From Streptomyces curacoi (GTDB lineage: Bacteria; Actinomycetota; Actinomycetes; Streptomycetales; Streptomycetaceae): a stretch of 48,148 nucleotides of DNA. The stretch covers positions 1 to 48,148 of the forward strand of contig NZ_KQ947996.1 in NCBI RefSeq assembly GCF_001513975.1, in the 5' to 3' direction. This document shows, piece by piece, positions 9,232 to 16,295 of this stretch. Below the pieces are notes generated by a model, which worked only from the letters and a program-made list of their open reading frames with translations, was not told where the DNA came from and searched no databases. The translations under genes were made by a program, and so were the position numbers. Positions within the stretch are counted from its first letter, which is position 1. Every line of letters begins with the position of its first letter.

Positions 9232-10167
9232 TCAGTGCGGGATGCCGTCGATGATCTCGCGGGCCCCCTGCCGCAGCAGCGCCACGGCGACCGACGTACC
9301 GAGCGTGGCCGGGTCCAGCCGGCCGGCCCACTCGTGGGCGTTCAGCCGCGTCTTGCCGTCCGGGGTGAACACACACGCCCTCAGGGAGAGTTCGCCACCG
9401 CGGTCCACGCGCGCGTACCCGGCGATCGGGCTGTTGCAGTGTCCCTGCAGGACGTGCAGGAACATGCGCTCGGCGGTGGCCTCGCGATGGGTGTCCGGGT
9501 CGCCGAGCCCGCTGACGGCGTCGATGAGCTCGGTGTCGCCCTCCCGGCACTGCAGCGCGAGGATGCCCGCGCCGATCGGCGGCATCATCGTCTCGGTGGA
9601 CAGGACCTCGCTGATCACGTCACCGCGCCCGATGCGCTCCAGTCCGGACACCGCGAGCAGCAGCGCGTCGGCCTCGCCGGCGGCCAGCTTCTCCAGCCGC
9701 CGGTTGGCGTTGCCGCGGAACGGCACGCACTGAAGGTGCGGGTGGGTGGCGGCGAGTTGGGCGACACGGCGCACCGACGAGGTGCCGATCCGGGTCCCGG
9801 CCGGCAGCTCGTCCAGCGTGAGCCCGCCGGGATGCACCAGGGCGTCACGGATGTCGTCGCGCTTGAGGAACGCGGCGAACGTCGTCCCCGCGGGCAGCGG
9901 CCGGTCGGCGGGGATGTCCTTGACGCAGTGCACGGCGAGATCGGCCTCACCCGCCAGCAGAGCGGCGTCCACCTCCTTGGTGAACGCCCCCTTGCCCTCC
10001 ACCTGGGACAGGTCGCCCATCCACTTGTCACCGGTCGTCTTCACGGGCACGACCTCGGTGCGCACACCGGGGTGCAGGGCCGCCAACTCGGCACGGACGC
10101 GCTCCACTTGGGCGAGTGCCATCGGCGAGTCGCGGGAGACGATACGGATCAGTTCAGGGACGGACAT
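9232..10167 (-). CDS. hemC: Hydroxymethylbilane synthase (porphobilinogen deaminase), probably a second copy
   Basis: A 311-residue HemC that joins four porphobilinogens into hydroxymethylbilane in tetrapyrrole synthesis. Motifs: IRIVSRDSPMALAQVERV at the N-terminus, VPVKTTGDK, GKGAFTKEVDAALLAGEADLAVHCVKDIP, GTSSVRR, and the cofactor-cysteine region LQGHCNSPIAGYA, where the Cys should carry the dipyrromethane cofactor. The sequence GHCNSPIAG departs from the common GGCxxPxG form, which fits the second HemC paralogue of Streptomyces rather than the copy in the main hem operon. No other heme gene is nearby. The start is taken at 10167 (MSVPEL); a GTG seven codons upstream overlaps the end of a broken transporter gene. 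TATCGT just upstream could be a -10 of an almost leaderless transcript. Confidence 0.88.
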   Translation of the reverse strand: MSVPELIRIVSRDSPMALAQVERVRAELAALHPGVRTEVVPVKTTGDKWMGDLSQVEGKGAFTKEVDAALLAGEADLAVHCVKDIPADRPLPAGTTFAAFLKRDDIRDALVHPGGLTLDELPAGTRIGTSSVRRVAQLAATHPHLQCVPFRGNANRRLEKLAAGEADALLLAVSGLERIGRGDVISEVLSTETMMPPIGAGILALQCREGDTELIDAVSGLGDPDTHREATAERMFLHVLQGHCNSPIAGYARVDRGGELSLRACVFTPDGKTRLNAHEWAGRLDPATLGTSVAVALLRQGAREIIDGIPH

Positions 10168-10184
10168 GCGGACACGATAGTCCG

Positions 10185-10365
10185 TCACACCCCCGCGTCC
10201 GCACGGTACCGCCCCATTCCCGCACGCTCCCCGACGCCCGCGCGCACCGGCCAGGACAGCACCGCCAGTGCCCCCGCCGTGAGCAGCCCCCCGACCAGGA
10301 ACGTGCCGCGCACCCCCACCACGGGCAGGAGTGCGCCCCCGAGCAGCGCACCGGCGGCGATCCCC
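10185..10365 (-). pseudogene. C-terminal remnant of an MFS transporter
   Basis: The minus-strand frame ending at 10185 encodes about 60 residues with the character of the last two MFS helices: GIAAGALLGGALLPVVGVRGTFLVGGLLTAGALAVLS. Upstream of about base 10365 the frame loses membrane character and becomes antisense to an ArsR-type helix-turn-helix. There is no start codon or upstream part, so this is the 3' end of a deleted gene. It ends 17 bases before the hemC ATG, so hemC may once have been co-transcribed with it. Confidence 0.6.
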
Positions 10366-10580
10366 GCGCCGCCCTCCTCGCCGACCTGACCGCCCCCTCC
10401 TCGACCACGACTCTGGCCCGCCGGCACGGCCTGGCCCCGTCGACCGTGTCGGCCCACCTCTCGGTGCTGCGCGAGGCGGGCCTGCTGGTGTCCCGGCGGC
10501 AGGGCCACTACGTGCTGTACGGGCGTACGGCCTTGGGCGATGCCGTCGTCGACGGGGATGTCAGACCAGAGGCGGGCTGA
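10366..10580 (+). pseudogene. C-terminal remnant of an ArsR-family regulator
   Basis: The plus-strand frame encodes ALLADLTAPSSTTTLARRHGLAPSTVSAHLSVLREAGLLVSRRQGHYVLYGRTALGDAVV and stops at 10580. This is the winged-helix end of the ArsR/DUF5937-type repressors that in Streptomyces are often divergent from an MFS exporter. No N-terminal part is present; upstream sequence reads as the end of an MFS gene on the other strand. The last 20 bases overlap the convergent questin-oxidase gene. Confidence 0.62.
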
Positions 10581-11577
10581 GCTCGACCGCCCGCAGCGCG
10601 GCCGCGAGGGCGGGTTCGTCGCCGACGTCCAGGGCCGTGTCGGCGAGTTTGATGACGTGCTCGTCGCCGTGGGCGAGGGCCCGCTCCAGGACCTCCTCCG
10701 GGGTGAGGCGGGCGGGCGGCGCGCAGGCGACCGGCTCGGCGGGGGTGTACATCGCGGTGACCGCCGCGGACGCCGTCCACGCCGCGTGCAGGCTAGGCGC
10801 CCACAGCTCGCGCGGCAGTGAATCCAGCGTCCGCAGCACGGCGTTGGGGGCGGTGGCCGCGTGCACGAGCATGGTCGGCTCGCCGTGGCCGTGGGTGGCG
10901 TAGCGGTGGGTCGTGGCACGGACGAGTTCGGTGAGGCGCTCTCGGGCCGTGTCCGGGTCGGTCACGTCGTCCGCCCACGCGGGCAGTGTGCGTACGGCGG
11001 ACAGGCGGTTCCGGAATCCCACGTGCCCGGCCTCGATCGCGGGTACGGCGTCCAGGGACTCGCCGGCGGTCGGCGCACCCGGCAGGGTGCCGACGCCGGC
11101 CACGGGCTGGTGCCGCGCCGCCCAGTAGCCCAGTGCGTGCGCGAGTTCGGTGAGCCGCGGGGCGTTCTCCTGTGCTTCGAGGGCGCGTACGGCGTGGCCT
11201 GCCCGGATGACCGTGTGGGTGGCGCCGCCGTACATGCCGGGCAGCAGGCGCGGCCACCATTCGGCGAGGACGCTCCGCCAGGGCCGCTCGGCGAGCGAGC
11301 GGGAGAAGTGGTCGGTCCAGTCCGCGATCCGGCGCGGATCCCCCAGTGCCGCAGCCCAGTTGTCGTCCGTGACCGGGGCGACGCGGTCGGGGAAGTCCTC
11401 CAGCTTGCTCCGGTAGAGGTCCACCCACCGGTGGACCGCCCCCGCGTGGCCGTGCGCGGCGAGCGCCTCCACGACCATGGGGGCGTGGTTGGACAGCCAG
11501 CCCCCTCGTTCCGGGCCGGACGCGTGGAGACGTTCCAGGGCTTCTTCCAACTGCCCGCTTGTGTCGGTCGTGTTCAT
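10561..11577 (-). CDS. Questin oxidase-family (DUF4243) protein
   Basis: A 338-residue protein with the features of the questin oxidase family. It opens with LEEALERLHASGPERGGWLSNHAPMVVEALAAHG, then WVDLYRSKLEDFP, WWPRLLPGMYGGATHTVIRAGHAVRAL and HALGYWAARHQPV. The founding fungal enzyme performs a Baeyer-Villiger-like ring opening of questin; Streptomyces homologues have no proven substrate that I know of. The conserved histidines (NHAP, ATHTVIR, RAGHAV, TTHRYATHGHGEP) are kept. The start is the ATG at 11577; no ribosome site is seen, and a TAGCGT just upstream could give a leaderless transcript. It overlaps the ArsR remnant at its 3' end. Confidence 0.8.
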   Translation of the reverse strand: MNTTDTSGQLEEALERLHASGPERGGWLSNHAPMVVEALAAHGHAGAVHRWVDLYRSKLEDFPDRVAPVTDDNWAAALGDPRRIADWTDHFSRSLAERPWRSVLAEWWPRLLPGMYGGATHTVIRAGHAVRALEAQENAPRLTELAHALGYWAARHQPVAGVGTLPGAPTAGESLDAVPAIEAGHVGFRNRLSAVRTLPAWADDVTDPDTARERLTELVRATTHRYATHGHGEPTMLVHAATAPNAVLRTLDSLPRELWAPSLHAAWTASAAVTAMYTPAEPVACAPPARLTPEEVLERALAHGDEHVIKLADTALDVGDEPALAAALRAVELSPPLV

Positions 11578-11613
11578 GCCGGTCACGCTAGACACCGGCT
11601 CACGGCCGCGGAT

Positions 11614-11664
11614 CGGGCTCGGGAGGGAAGCGTGGCGGGGCCACGGACCTACGTCCCGAGCCCG
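11614..11664 (-). terminator. Nested double-stem hairpin between the NPP1 and questin-oxidase genes
   Basis: An outer perfect 11-bp stem, CGGGCTCGGGA (11614-11624) with TCCCGAGCCCG (11654-11664), encloses an inner perfect 6-bp stem, CGTGGC (11631-11636) with GCCACG (11640-11645). It lies 15 bases past the NPP1 stop, so termination of that transcript is the simplest role. Confidence 0.65.
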
Positions 11665-11679
11665 ACCTGGACCGCCCGA

Positions 11680-12456
11680 TCAGGCGTACGGGTCGAACGC
11701 GATGCCGGACGGCTTCGCCGACGCGAGATGGTTGGCGAAGCTGGCGTCCTTCAGGCCGAAGTTGGCGCTGCCGAAGTTGTACGCGACCAGCTTGTCGCGC
11801 ACGCCCGACGGGTAGCCGTTCCAGCCGACCAGCGGCGGGTACTGCCAGGTGCCCTTGTGGTTCTCCGGCGGCTCGTCGTTCGAGTTGGCCAGCCGGAAGC
11901 AGTGCGTGCTGATGCCGTCCTTGTGGTACACGATCTTCGCGTGGGTGCCGTAGAAGCGCACCGAGGACGCGGCGCTGATCGTGAACGAGCCGTGGTTGGA
12001 CGTCGAGACGTACCGCACCGCGTTGTTCTGCACCCACACCACGACGTGCTCCCAGTCGTGCCGGTGCCCGCCGATGCTGCTGCCCGACACGGCCTGGTCC
12101 TTCTCGAAGTACAGGCCGTACATGTAGGCGCACCAGCCGTTGTTGCACTTGTAGCGCGAGTAGCCGTTGGTGTTGTCGAGGTCCGACGCGTCACGGCAGT
12201 CCCCGCTGAGCGAACCCGTCGGGCTGAGACCGCCGTTGACGGTGCCGTCGGGGCCGATGGCGGGAGTGGGGTAGCAGCCGTCGGTGTCGTAGTCGTAGGC
12301 CGGCTGGTACGTCTTCTCGGCCGCGTCGGCGTTCGCGGGCAGCGCCGCGGGCGGGGCCGCGAAGGCGGTGCTGGGGAAGGCGATGACGAGAGCGGCGGCG
12401 CCGGCCAGGCCGGTGAGCCATCTCCTGCGGTGCGTGCGGAACGTCTGTGACGCCAC
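11680..12456 (-). CDS. Secreted NPP1/necrosis-inducing-like protein (NLP)
   Basis: A 258-residue secreted protein. Residues 1-33 form a Sec-type signal peptide (arginine-rich start, LTGLAGAAALVIAFPSTAFA, cleavage near AFA-APP). The mature part carries the NLP signature GHRHDWEHVVVW, and paired cysteines (GDCRDASD, RYKCNNGWCAYMYGLYFEKD) occur before it. NLPs of plant pathogens bind glycosyl inositol phosphoceramides and lyse dicot cells; homologues occur in soil Streptomyces where the role is unclear. The GTG at 12456 has GGAGG about six bases upstream. A nested hairpin follows the stop. The gene stands alone, so context gives no further hint. Confidence 0.9.
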   Translation of the reverse strand: MASQTFRTHRRRWLTGLAGAAALVIAFPSTAFAAPPAALPANADAAEKTYQPAYDYDTDGCYPTPAIGPDGTVNGGLSPTGSLSGDCRDASDLDNTNGYSRYKCNNGWCAYMYGLYFEKDQAVSGSSIGGHRHDWEHVVVWVQNNAVRYVSTSNHGSFTISAASSVRFYGTHAKIVYHKDGISTHCFRLANSNDEPPENHKGTWQYPPLVGWNGYPSGVRDKLVAYNFGSANFGLKDASFANHLASAKPSGIAFDPYA

Positions 12457-12631
12457 TGCGTCCTCCTCGTGATCCGGGCGCAGCCCAACGGCTGGTAGGC
12501 ATAAGGCAGTTCAGGATCCCGGGAATTCACTTCCGCGCCAAGAGCCACGGGCGTACCGGCGGTAACGATCCGCGCAACACTTGGAGACCGACTTCGTCGA
12601 GCGGCGCCGGCTCGGGGACCCCCGTGTGAAC

Positions 12632-12650
12632 GGCGCCTTTGACCGGCGCC
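12632..12650 (-). terminator. Candidate terminator after the DNA ligase gene
   Basis: GGCGCC (12632-12637) and GGCGCC (12645-12650) can pair across seven bases, 18 bases past the ligase stop. The 12457-12667 interval otherwise holds only the NPP1 promoter region, with no gene seen. Confidence 0.45.
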
Positions 12651-12667
12651 TTCGGGCTGAACCCCCG

Positions 12668-13648
12668 TCACACACTCTCGTCCGGCAGGTCGGCCGCCGC
12701 GTCCTCCGGGGTGAGGTCGGGCCTGAGCCGTAGCCAGGACGGCTGGCGCAGCATCCCGGACCTGGTGCGGACGCTGTAGCGCACCTCGCCGACCAGCCGC
12801 GGCAGCACCCAGTGGGCGCCCGCCACCCGGGGCGCGGGAGTGAAGGGGCACACGTCCGACGCACTGGCCCGCAGCAGCTCGGCCAGCCGGGTCCGCTCGG
12901 CCTCGCTCCAGCCGGTGCCCACGCCGCCCACGTACCGCAGTCGCCCGCCCGCGTACTGCCCCACGAGCAGCGCGCCCGGCAGGCCGGTGAGCCGTCCCTT
13001 GCCGGGCAGCCAGCCCCCGACGATGACGTCCTCACTGCGCATGTTGCGGATCTTGATCCAGGCGCGGGACCGCACCCCGGGCTCGTACACCGAGTCCAGC
13101 CGCTTGCAGATCAGCCCCTCCAGACCGTGCTCGCGGGTCGCCCGCAGGGCCTCGGCGCCATGCCCGACCAGCGCGGCCGGCGTCGACCAGTACGGCCCGC
13201 CGAGGCCCAGCTCCTCCAGCCGGCCGCGGCGCCGGGTGTAGGGCAGCGTGACGAGGGAGCGGCCCGCCAGGTGCATCACGTCGAACAGCACCAGGTGGAC
13301 CGGTGTCCTCGCCGCCATCCGCGCGGCCCGTGCGGGCGCGTGCGCCAGGCCCATGCGGGACTGCAGCAACTGGAAGTCGGCGCGGCCCTCTTCGTCCAGT
13401 GCGAGGATCTCCCCGTCCAGGACGGCGGGCGTGGTGCCGAGCGCGCCGCCCAGCGGCCCCAGTTCGGGATAGGCGGCCGTGATGTCCTCGCCGGAACGGG
13501 CGCGCAGCAGCAGGCTGCCGTCCCCTTCCAGATAGATCACCGCGCGCTGGCCGTCCTGCTTGGTCTCGTAGGCCCAGCGCGCGTCCTGCGCGGCGGGCGG
13601 CAGGGTGCCGGGCGTGGCGAGCATGGGAGGGATCAGCGGCAGGCTCAC
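12668..13648 (-). CDS. ATP-dependent DNA ligase (LigC/LigD-ligase type)
   Basis: A 326-residue ligase with an adenylation domain and an OB-fold. Motif I is ETKQDGQRAV with the AMP-accepting lysine K30. Motif III region is VLFDVMHLAGRSL, motif IV EGLICKRLDSVYEPGVRSRAWIKIRN including motif V KIRN, and the OB part ends around GEVRYSVRTRSGMLRQPSWLRLRPD. It seals nicks in duplex DNA using ATP and resembles the ligase module of LigD and the stand-alone LigC used in alternative end joining. No Ku or polymerase gene lies nearby; a stand-alone LigD-type phosphoesterase gene is 10 kb away. The start is a GTG without a good ribosome site, so an ATG eight codons later (MLATPG) is possible. Confidence 0.92.
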   Translation of the reverse strand: MSLPLIPPMLATPGTLPPAAQDARWAYETKQDGQRAVIYLEGDGSLLLRARSGEDITAAYPELGPLGGALGTTPAVLDGEILALDEEGRADFQLLQSRMGLAHAPARAARMAARTPVHLVLFDVMHLAGRSLVTLPYTRRRGRLEELGLGGPYWSTPAALVGHGAEALRATREHGLEGLICKRLDSVYEPGVRSRAWIKIRNMRSEDVIVGGWLPGKGRLTGLPGALLVGQYAGGRLRYVGGVGTGWSEAERTRLAELLRASASDVCPFTPAPRVAGAHWVLPRLVGEVRYSVRTRSGMLRQPSWLRLRPDLTPEDAAADLPDESV

Positions 13649-13692
13649 GGGTCAGTTGTCGACGGCCCCGCCCCCGGCCACGCGCTCCCAGT

Positions 13693-13712
13693 GCCGTTTT
13701 CCCCTGAACGGC
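13693..13712 (-). terminator. Hairpin after the NarL-type response regulator gene
   Basis: GCCGTT (13693-13698) pairs with AACGGC (13707-13712) across eight bases, ten bases past the stop at 13723. Confidence 0.55.
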
Positions 13713-13722
13713 GGGCGCAGCC

Positions 13723-14409
13723 TCAGGCGTCCCCGGCCGGCGGCACGGCCCGTACCAGACCCGACTGATAGGCCATCACGACCAGTTGGGCACGGTCGCG
13801 GGCGCCGAGCTTCGTCATCGCCCGGTGGACGTGGGTGCGCACGGTCAGCGGGCTGACGAAGAGCTTCTCGGCGATCTCCTCGTTGGAGTGGCCCTCGGCC
13901 ACCCAGGCCATGACCTCCCGCTCCCGGGCGGTGAGGGCGGCGAGGCCCTCGGGCGCCGCCGACTGCGCGCTCTCGGCGGGCGAGGCCAGGAACCGCGTGA
14001 TCAGCGTGCGGGTCGCGGTGGGGGAGAGCAGGGACTCACCGGCGGCCACGGTCCGGATGCCGTCCAGCAGCACGTCCGCGGTGACGTCCTTGCCGAGGAA
14101 GCCGCTCGCCCCGGCCCGCAGCGCCTGCGCGACGTACTCGTCGATCTCGAACGTGGTGAGGATCAGCACGCGCACCGCCGCGAGCTCCGGATCCGCACAG
14201 ATCGCCGACGTGGCGGCCAGCCCGTCGGTGCCGGGCATGCGGATGTCCATGAGGACCAGGTCGGGGCGGTGGGTACGGGCGAGGTCGACGGCCTCGGCGC
14301 CGTCGGCGGCCTCGGCGACCACCTCCATGTCCGCGCAGGAGTCGATCAGGATCCGGAAGGTGGCCCGCAGGAGGGCCTGGTCGTCGGCGAGCAGTACACG
14401 GATGGTCAT
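13723..14409 (-). CDS. NarL/FixJ-family response regulator, orphan
   Basis: A 228-residue two-domain regulator. The receiver (residues 1-120) has the acidic pair LLADDQALL, the phospho-acceptor Asp in DLVLMDIRMPGTDG, and the Lys in GFLGKDVT. The LuxR-type helix-turn-helix is at about 160-215 (LTAREREVMAWVAEGHSNEEIAEKLFVSPLTVRTHVHRAMTKLGARDRAQLV). In Streptomyces such regulators usually sit next to a DesK-type histidine kinase, often with a transporter. Here none is adjacent, so it is an orphan or its partner lies elsewhere. The ATG at 14409 has GGAAGAA nearby. Confidence 0.92.
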   Translation of the reverse strand: MTIRVLLADDQALLRATFRILIDSCADMEVVAEAADGAEAVDLARTHRPDLVLMDIRMPGTDGLAATSAICADPELAAVRVLILTTFEIDEYVAQALRAGASGFLGKDVTADVLLDGIRTVAAGESLLSPTATRTLITRFLASPAESAQSAAPEGLAALTAREREVMAWVAEGHSNEEIAEKLFVSPLTVRTHVHRAMTKLGARDRAQLVVMAYQSGLVRAVPPAGDA

Positions 14410-14732
14410 GGCGGTGTTCTTCCGGTTCCGGAGCGGTTGGGTTCAGCTTCCAGGGAACAGCCGGGGCGCGTCGTCGTGCGTCTGCCGACAATCGCCGGTA
14501 CTCGCAACGCAGTACGTCCTGCGGCCGAGGTCCTCCCCCAGGCGGAGCGGGCCCCGCCCTCACCGCCGGCACGGCAGCCCCACCTCATGCCCGGCCTGCC
14601 GCACCGTCACCCGCTCCACCCCGCGCCCTACACTTTCAATCAGGTGACTTAGATTGTAGGCATGCGAAGTCACGGCGGCCCGAGGGACTGGCCGGCGTGG
14701 TGCTCAGGTGAAGTCCCGGTGCGGTGGTGATC
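14410..14732. other. Divergent intergenic region between response regulator and TetR genes
   Basis: No coding character is seen. It holds a weak inverted repeat GTACT/AGTAC (14498-14515) and, near the TetR gene, the CAATC/GATTG repeat described separately with a TAGATT -10-like hexamer at 14650-14655. Confidence 0.5.
14637..14656. promoter_or_regulatory. Candidate TetR operator
   Basis: Arms CAATC (14637-14641) and GATTG (14652-14656) are separated by ten bases and overlap the -10-like TAGATT. This AT-richer island in GC-rich DNA lies about 75 bases upstream of the TetR start, a usual place for autorepression. The arms are short. Confidence 0.4.
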
Positions 14733-15383
14733 ATGGCGGGCAGGACCCTGCGGGAGGAACAGGTCAATACGACCCGAGCGCTGCTGCTGACCGCGGCCGA
14801 GCGGCTCTTCGCCGAGCACGGGGTGCACGCGGTGTCCAACCGCCAGGTCAGCGAGGCCGCGGGGCAGGGCAACAACACCGCGGTCGGCTACCACTTCGGC
14901 ACCAAGACCGACCTGGTCCGCGCCATCGTCCGCAAGCACGCCACACGTATCGAGGAGAACCGCGCCCGACTGCTCGCCGGCCTGCGGGACCCCGACGACG
15001 TACGCGGCTGGGTGGACTGCCTGGTCCGCCCGGTGCTCGAACACCTCGCGGCGCTGGGCAGCCCCACCTGGTACGCCCGGTTCTGCGCGCAGGTCGTCTC
15101 CGATCCCGCGCTGCACCAGCTCATGGTCGAGGAGGCCCTCACCTCACCGTCGCTCCAGAGGATCGTCGAGGGCCTGAACCGGTGCCTGCCCGACCTCCCG
15201 GCCGAAGTCCGCGCCGAACGCGCCGAGATGGTCCGCCATCTGATCGTCCACGTGGCCGCCGAGCGTGAGCGCGCCCTCGCCGAGCACACCCCCACCCCAC
15301 GGGCCACCTGGGACGACGCCGCCACGGGCCTCGCCGACGCCGTCGTCGGCATGTGGCTCGCGCCCGTCACACCGGGCCGCTGA
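14733..15383 (+). CDS. TetR-family regulator
   Basis: A 216-residue TetR protein. The helix-turn-helix is in residues 10-60: TTRALLLTAAERLFAEHGVHAVSNRQVSEAAGQGNNTAVGYHFGTKTDLVRAI. The rest is a helical ligand domain (WVDCLVRPVLEHLAALGSPTWYARFCAQVVSDP), a form common in Streptomyces TetR proteins next to flavin reductase or efflux genes. The start is set at the ATG 14733; a GTG three codons earlier is possible. Downstream is not a transporter but a 17-codon frame and an OmpR-type regulator. A frameshifted ferredoxin-reductase-like gene with a palindrome before it lies 0.9 kb further on and could be a former target. Confidence 0.9.
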   Translation: MAGRTLREEQVNTTRALLLTAAERLFAEHGVHAVSNRQVSEAAGQGNNTAVGYHFGTKTDLVRAIVRKHATRIEENRARLLAGLRDPDDVRGWVDCLVRPVLEHLAALGSPTWYARFCAQVVSDPALHQLMVEEALTSPSLQRIVEGLNRCLPDLPAEVRAERAEMVRHLIVHVAAERERALAEHTPTPRATWDDAATGLADAVVGMWLAPVTPGR

Positions 15384-15406
15384 CGCCCCGCACAAGGAGT
15401 ACGACC

Positions 15407-15460
15407 GTGACAGCGACTGACGGGCAGGGCCGCCGCGGCACCGGACGGGGCGGGTTATGA
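15407..15460 (+). CDS. 17-codon leader frame ending in a TTA codon, overlapping the response regulator start
   Basis: A GTG at 15407 with AAGGAG eight bases upstream opens VTATDGQGRRGTGRGGL and stops at 15458-15460. The stop overlaps the ATG of the next gene (ATGA). The last sense codon is TTA, the rare leucine codon that in Streptomyces depends on the developmentally controlled bldA tRNA. The arrangement looks like a translationally coupled leader peptide. Alternatively it is the shortened head of a lost gene. No homology can be judged at this length. Confidence 0.4.
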   Translation: MTATDGQGRRGTGRGGL

Positions 15461-16209
15461 GCCCTCGGCAGACCGCCTCACCCACGGACGGCACCGCCGG
15501 GACGAGGCCCGCCCTCGCGCGCGGCGCCGGCCAGCACGTACTGATCGTCGCCCACGAGCCCGACCTCGCCGAACTGCTCTCGACCACCCTGGAGCCGGCC
15601 GGCTACCGGATCAGCCTCAGCGCGACCGGCGCCGAGGCGCTGGCGGGGATCGCGAAGCGGCGCTTCGACCTGGTCGTCTTCGACGCCGACGTGCCGGACA
15701 CGGGGAATTTCGACCGCGAGCGCCGCCCAGGGCTCCCGTATCGCCCGCCCGTCCTCCTCCTCACCGAATGCACCTCCCTGGACCGGCTCGTGCCCGAACT
15801 CGGCCCGGGGGAGCGGGACTACGTCACCAAGCCGTTCCGGGTGGCCGAAGTCCTCGCCCGGATCCAGGTGCTGCTGCGCGGCGCCCGTCCCGGCCCGCCC
15901 CGGGGCAATCCCCTGCACCTCGGCGACCTCGTGCTGGACGACACCGTGTGCCGGGCGCGGCGCGGGACGCGGGCGCTCGATCTCACGCCCGCGGAGTACC
16001 GGCTGCTGCGCCATCTCCTGGTCAACGCGCACCGGGTGCTGTCCAAGGAGCAGATCGGCCGCCACATCTGGGGCGAGCACCGCGGCGACAACGCGATCGA
16101 GCAACTCGTCTCCCGCCTGCGCCGCAAGGTGGACCGGGACGCCCCGGCGCTGATCCACACCCGCCGCGGCTTCGGCTACTGGCTGGGCCGGCCCGACATC
16201 GGCTCCTGA
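15457..16209 (+). CDS. OmpR/PhoB-family response regulator, atypical receiver, orphan
   Basis: A 250-residue regulator. The receiver (about residues 25-140) starts QHVLIVAHEPDLAELLSTTLEPAGYRISLSATGAEAL, has an Asp in LVVFDADVPDTG, and ends with the Lys in YVTKPFRVAEVLARI. The usual DD pair near the start is replaced by HE, and a short insertion (NFDRERRPGLPYRPP) follows the Asp strand, so phosphorylation may be altered. The C-terminal winged helix (LVLDDTVCRARRGTRALDLTPAEYRLLRHLLVNAHRVLSKEQIGRHIWGEHRGDNAIEQLVSRLRRKV ... IHTRRGFGYWL) is standard. No histidine kinase is adjacent. The ATG overlaps the stop of a 17-codon TTA-containing frame; without coupling, no ribosome site is evident. Confidence 0.9.
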   Translation: MSPRQTASPTDGTAGTRPALARGAGQHVLIVAHEPDLAELLSTTLEPAGYRISLSATGAEALAGIAKRRFDLVVFDADVPDTGNFDRERRPGLPYRPPVLLLTECTSLDRLVPELGPGERDYVTKPFRVAEVLARIQVLLRGARPGPPRGNPLHLGDLVLDDTVCRARRGTRALDLTPAEYRLLRHLLVNAHRVLSKEQIGRHIWGEHRGDNAIEQLVSRLRRKVDRDAPALIHTRRGFGYWLGRPDIGS

Positions 16210-16247
16210 CGTCCGGCAGCCGAGTGAAGCGGTGTGATCTGGAGCAC

Positions 16248-16272
16248 GTCAGTCTCCTGTCAGGAAACTGAC
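16248..16272. promoter_or_regulatory. 25-bp near-perfect palindrome before the broken reductase gene
   Basis: Arms GTCAGT and ACTGAC (16248-16253, 16267-16272) enclose TCCTG and CAGGA (16255-16259, 16261-16265) around a single T; only one symmetric base pair is mismatched. The tiny centre argues against an RNA hairpin and for a protein operator. It lies 24 bases upstream of the reductase remnant and 39 bases after the response-regulator stop. Confidence 0.6.
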
Positions 16273-16295
16273 CGGGAGTCGTCAGCCCTCTCTGT

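Noticed and set aside
12840..13241. Plus-strand frames over the DNA ligase gene
   Set aside because: They are shadows of the minus-strand ligase, whose motifs are complete.
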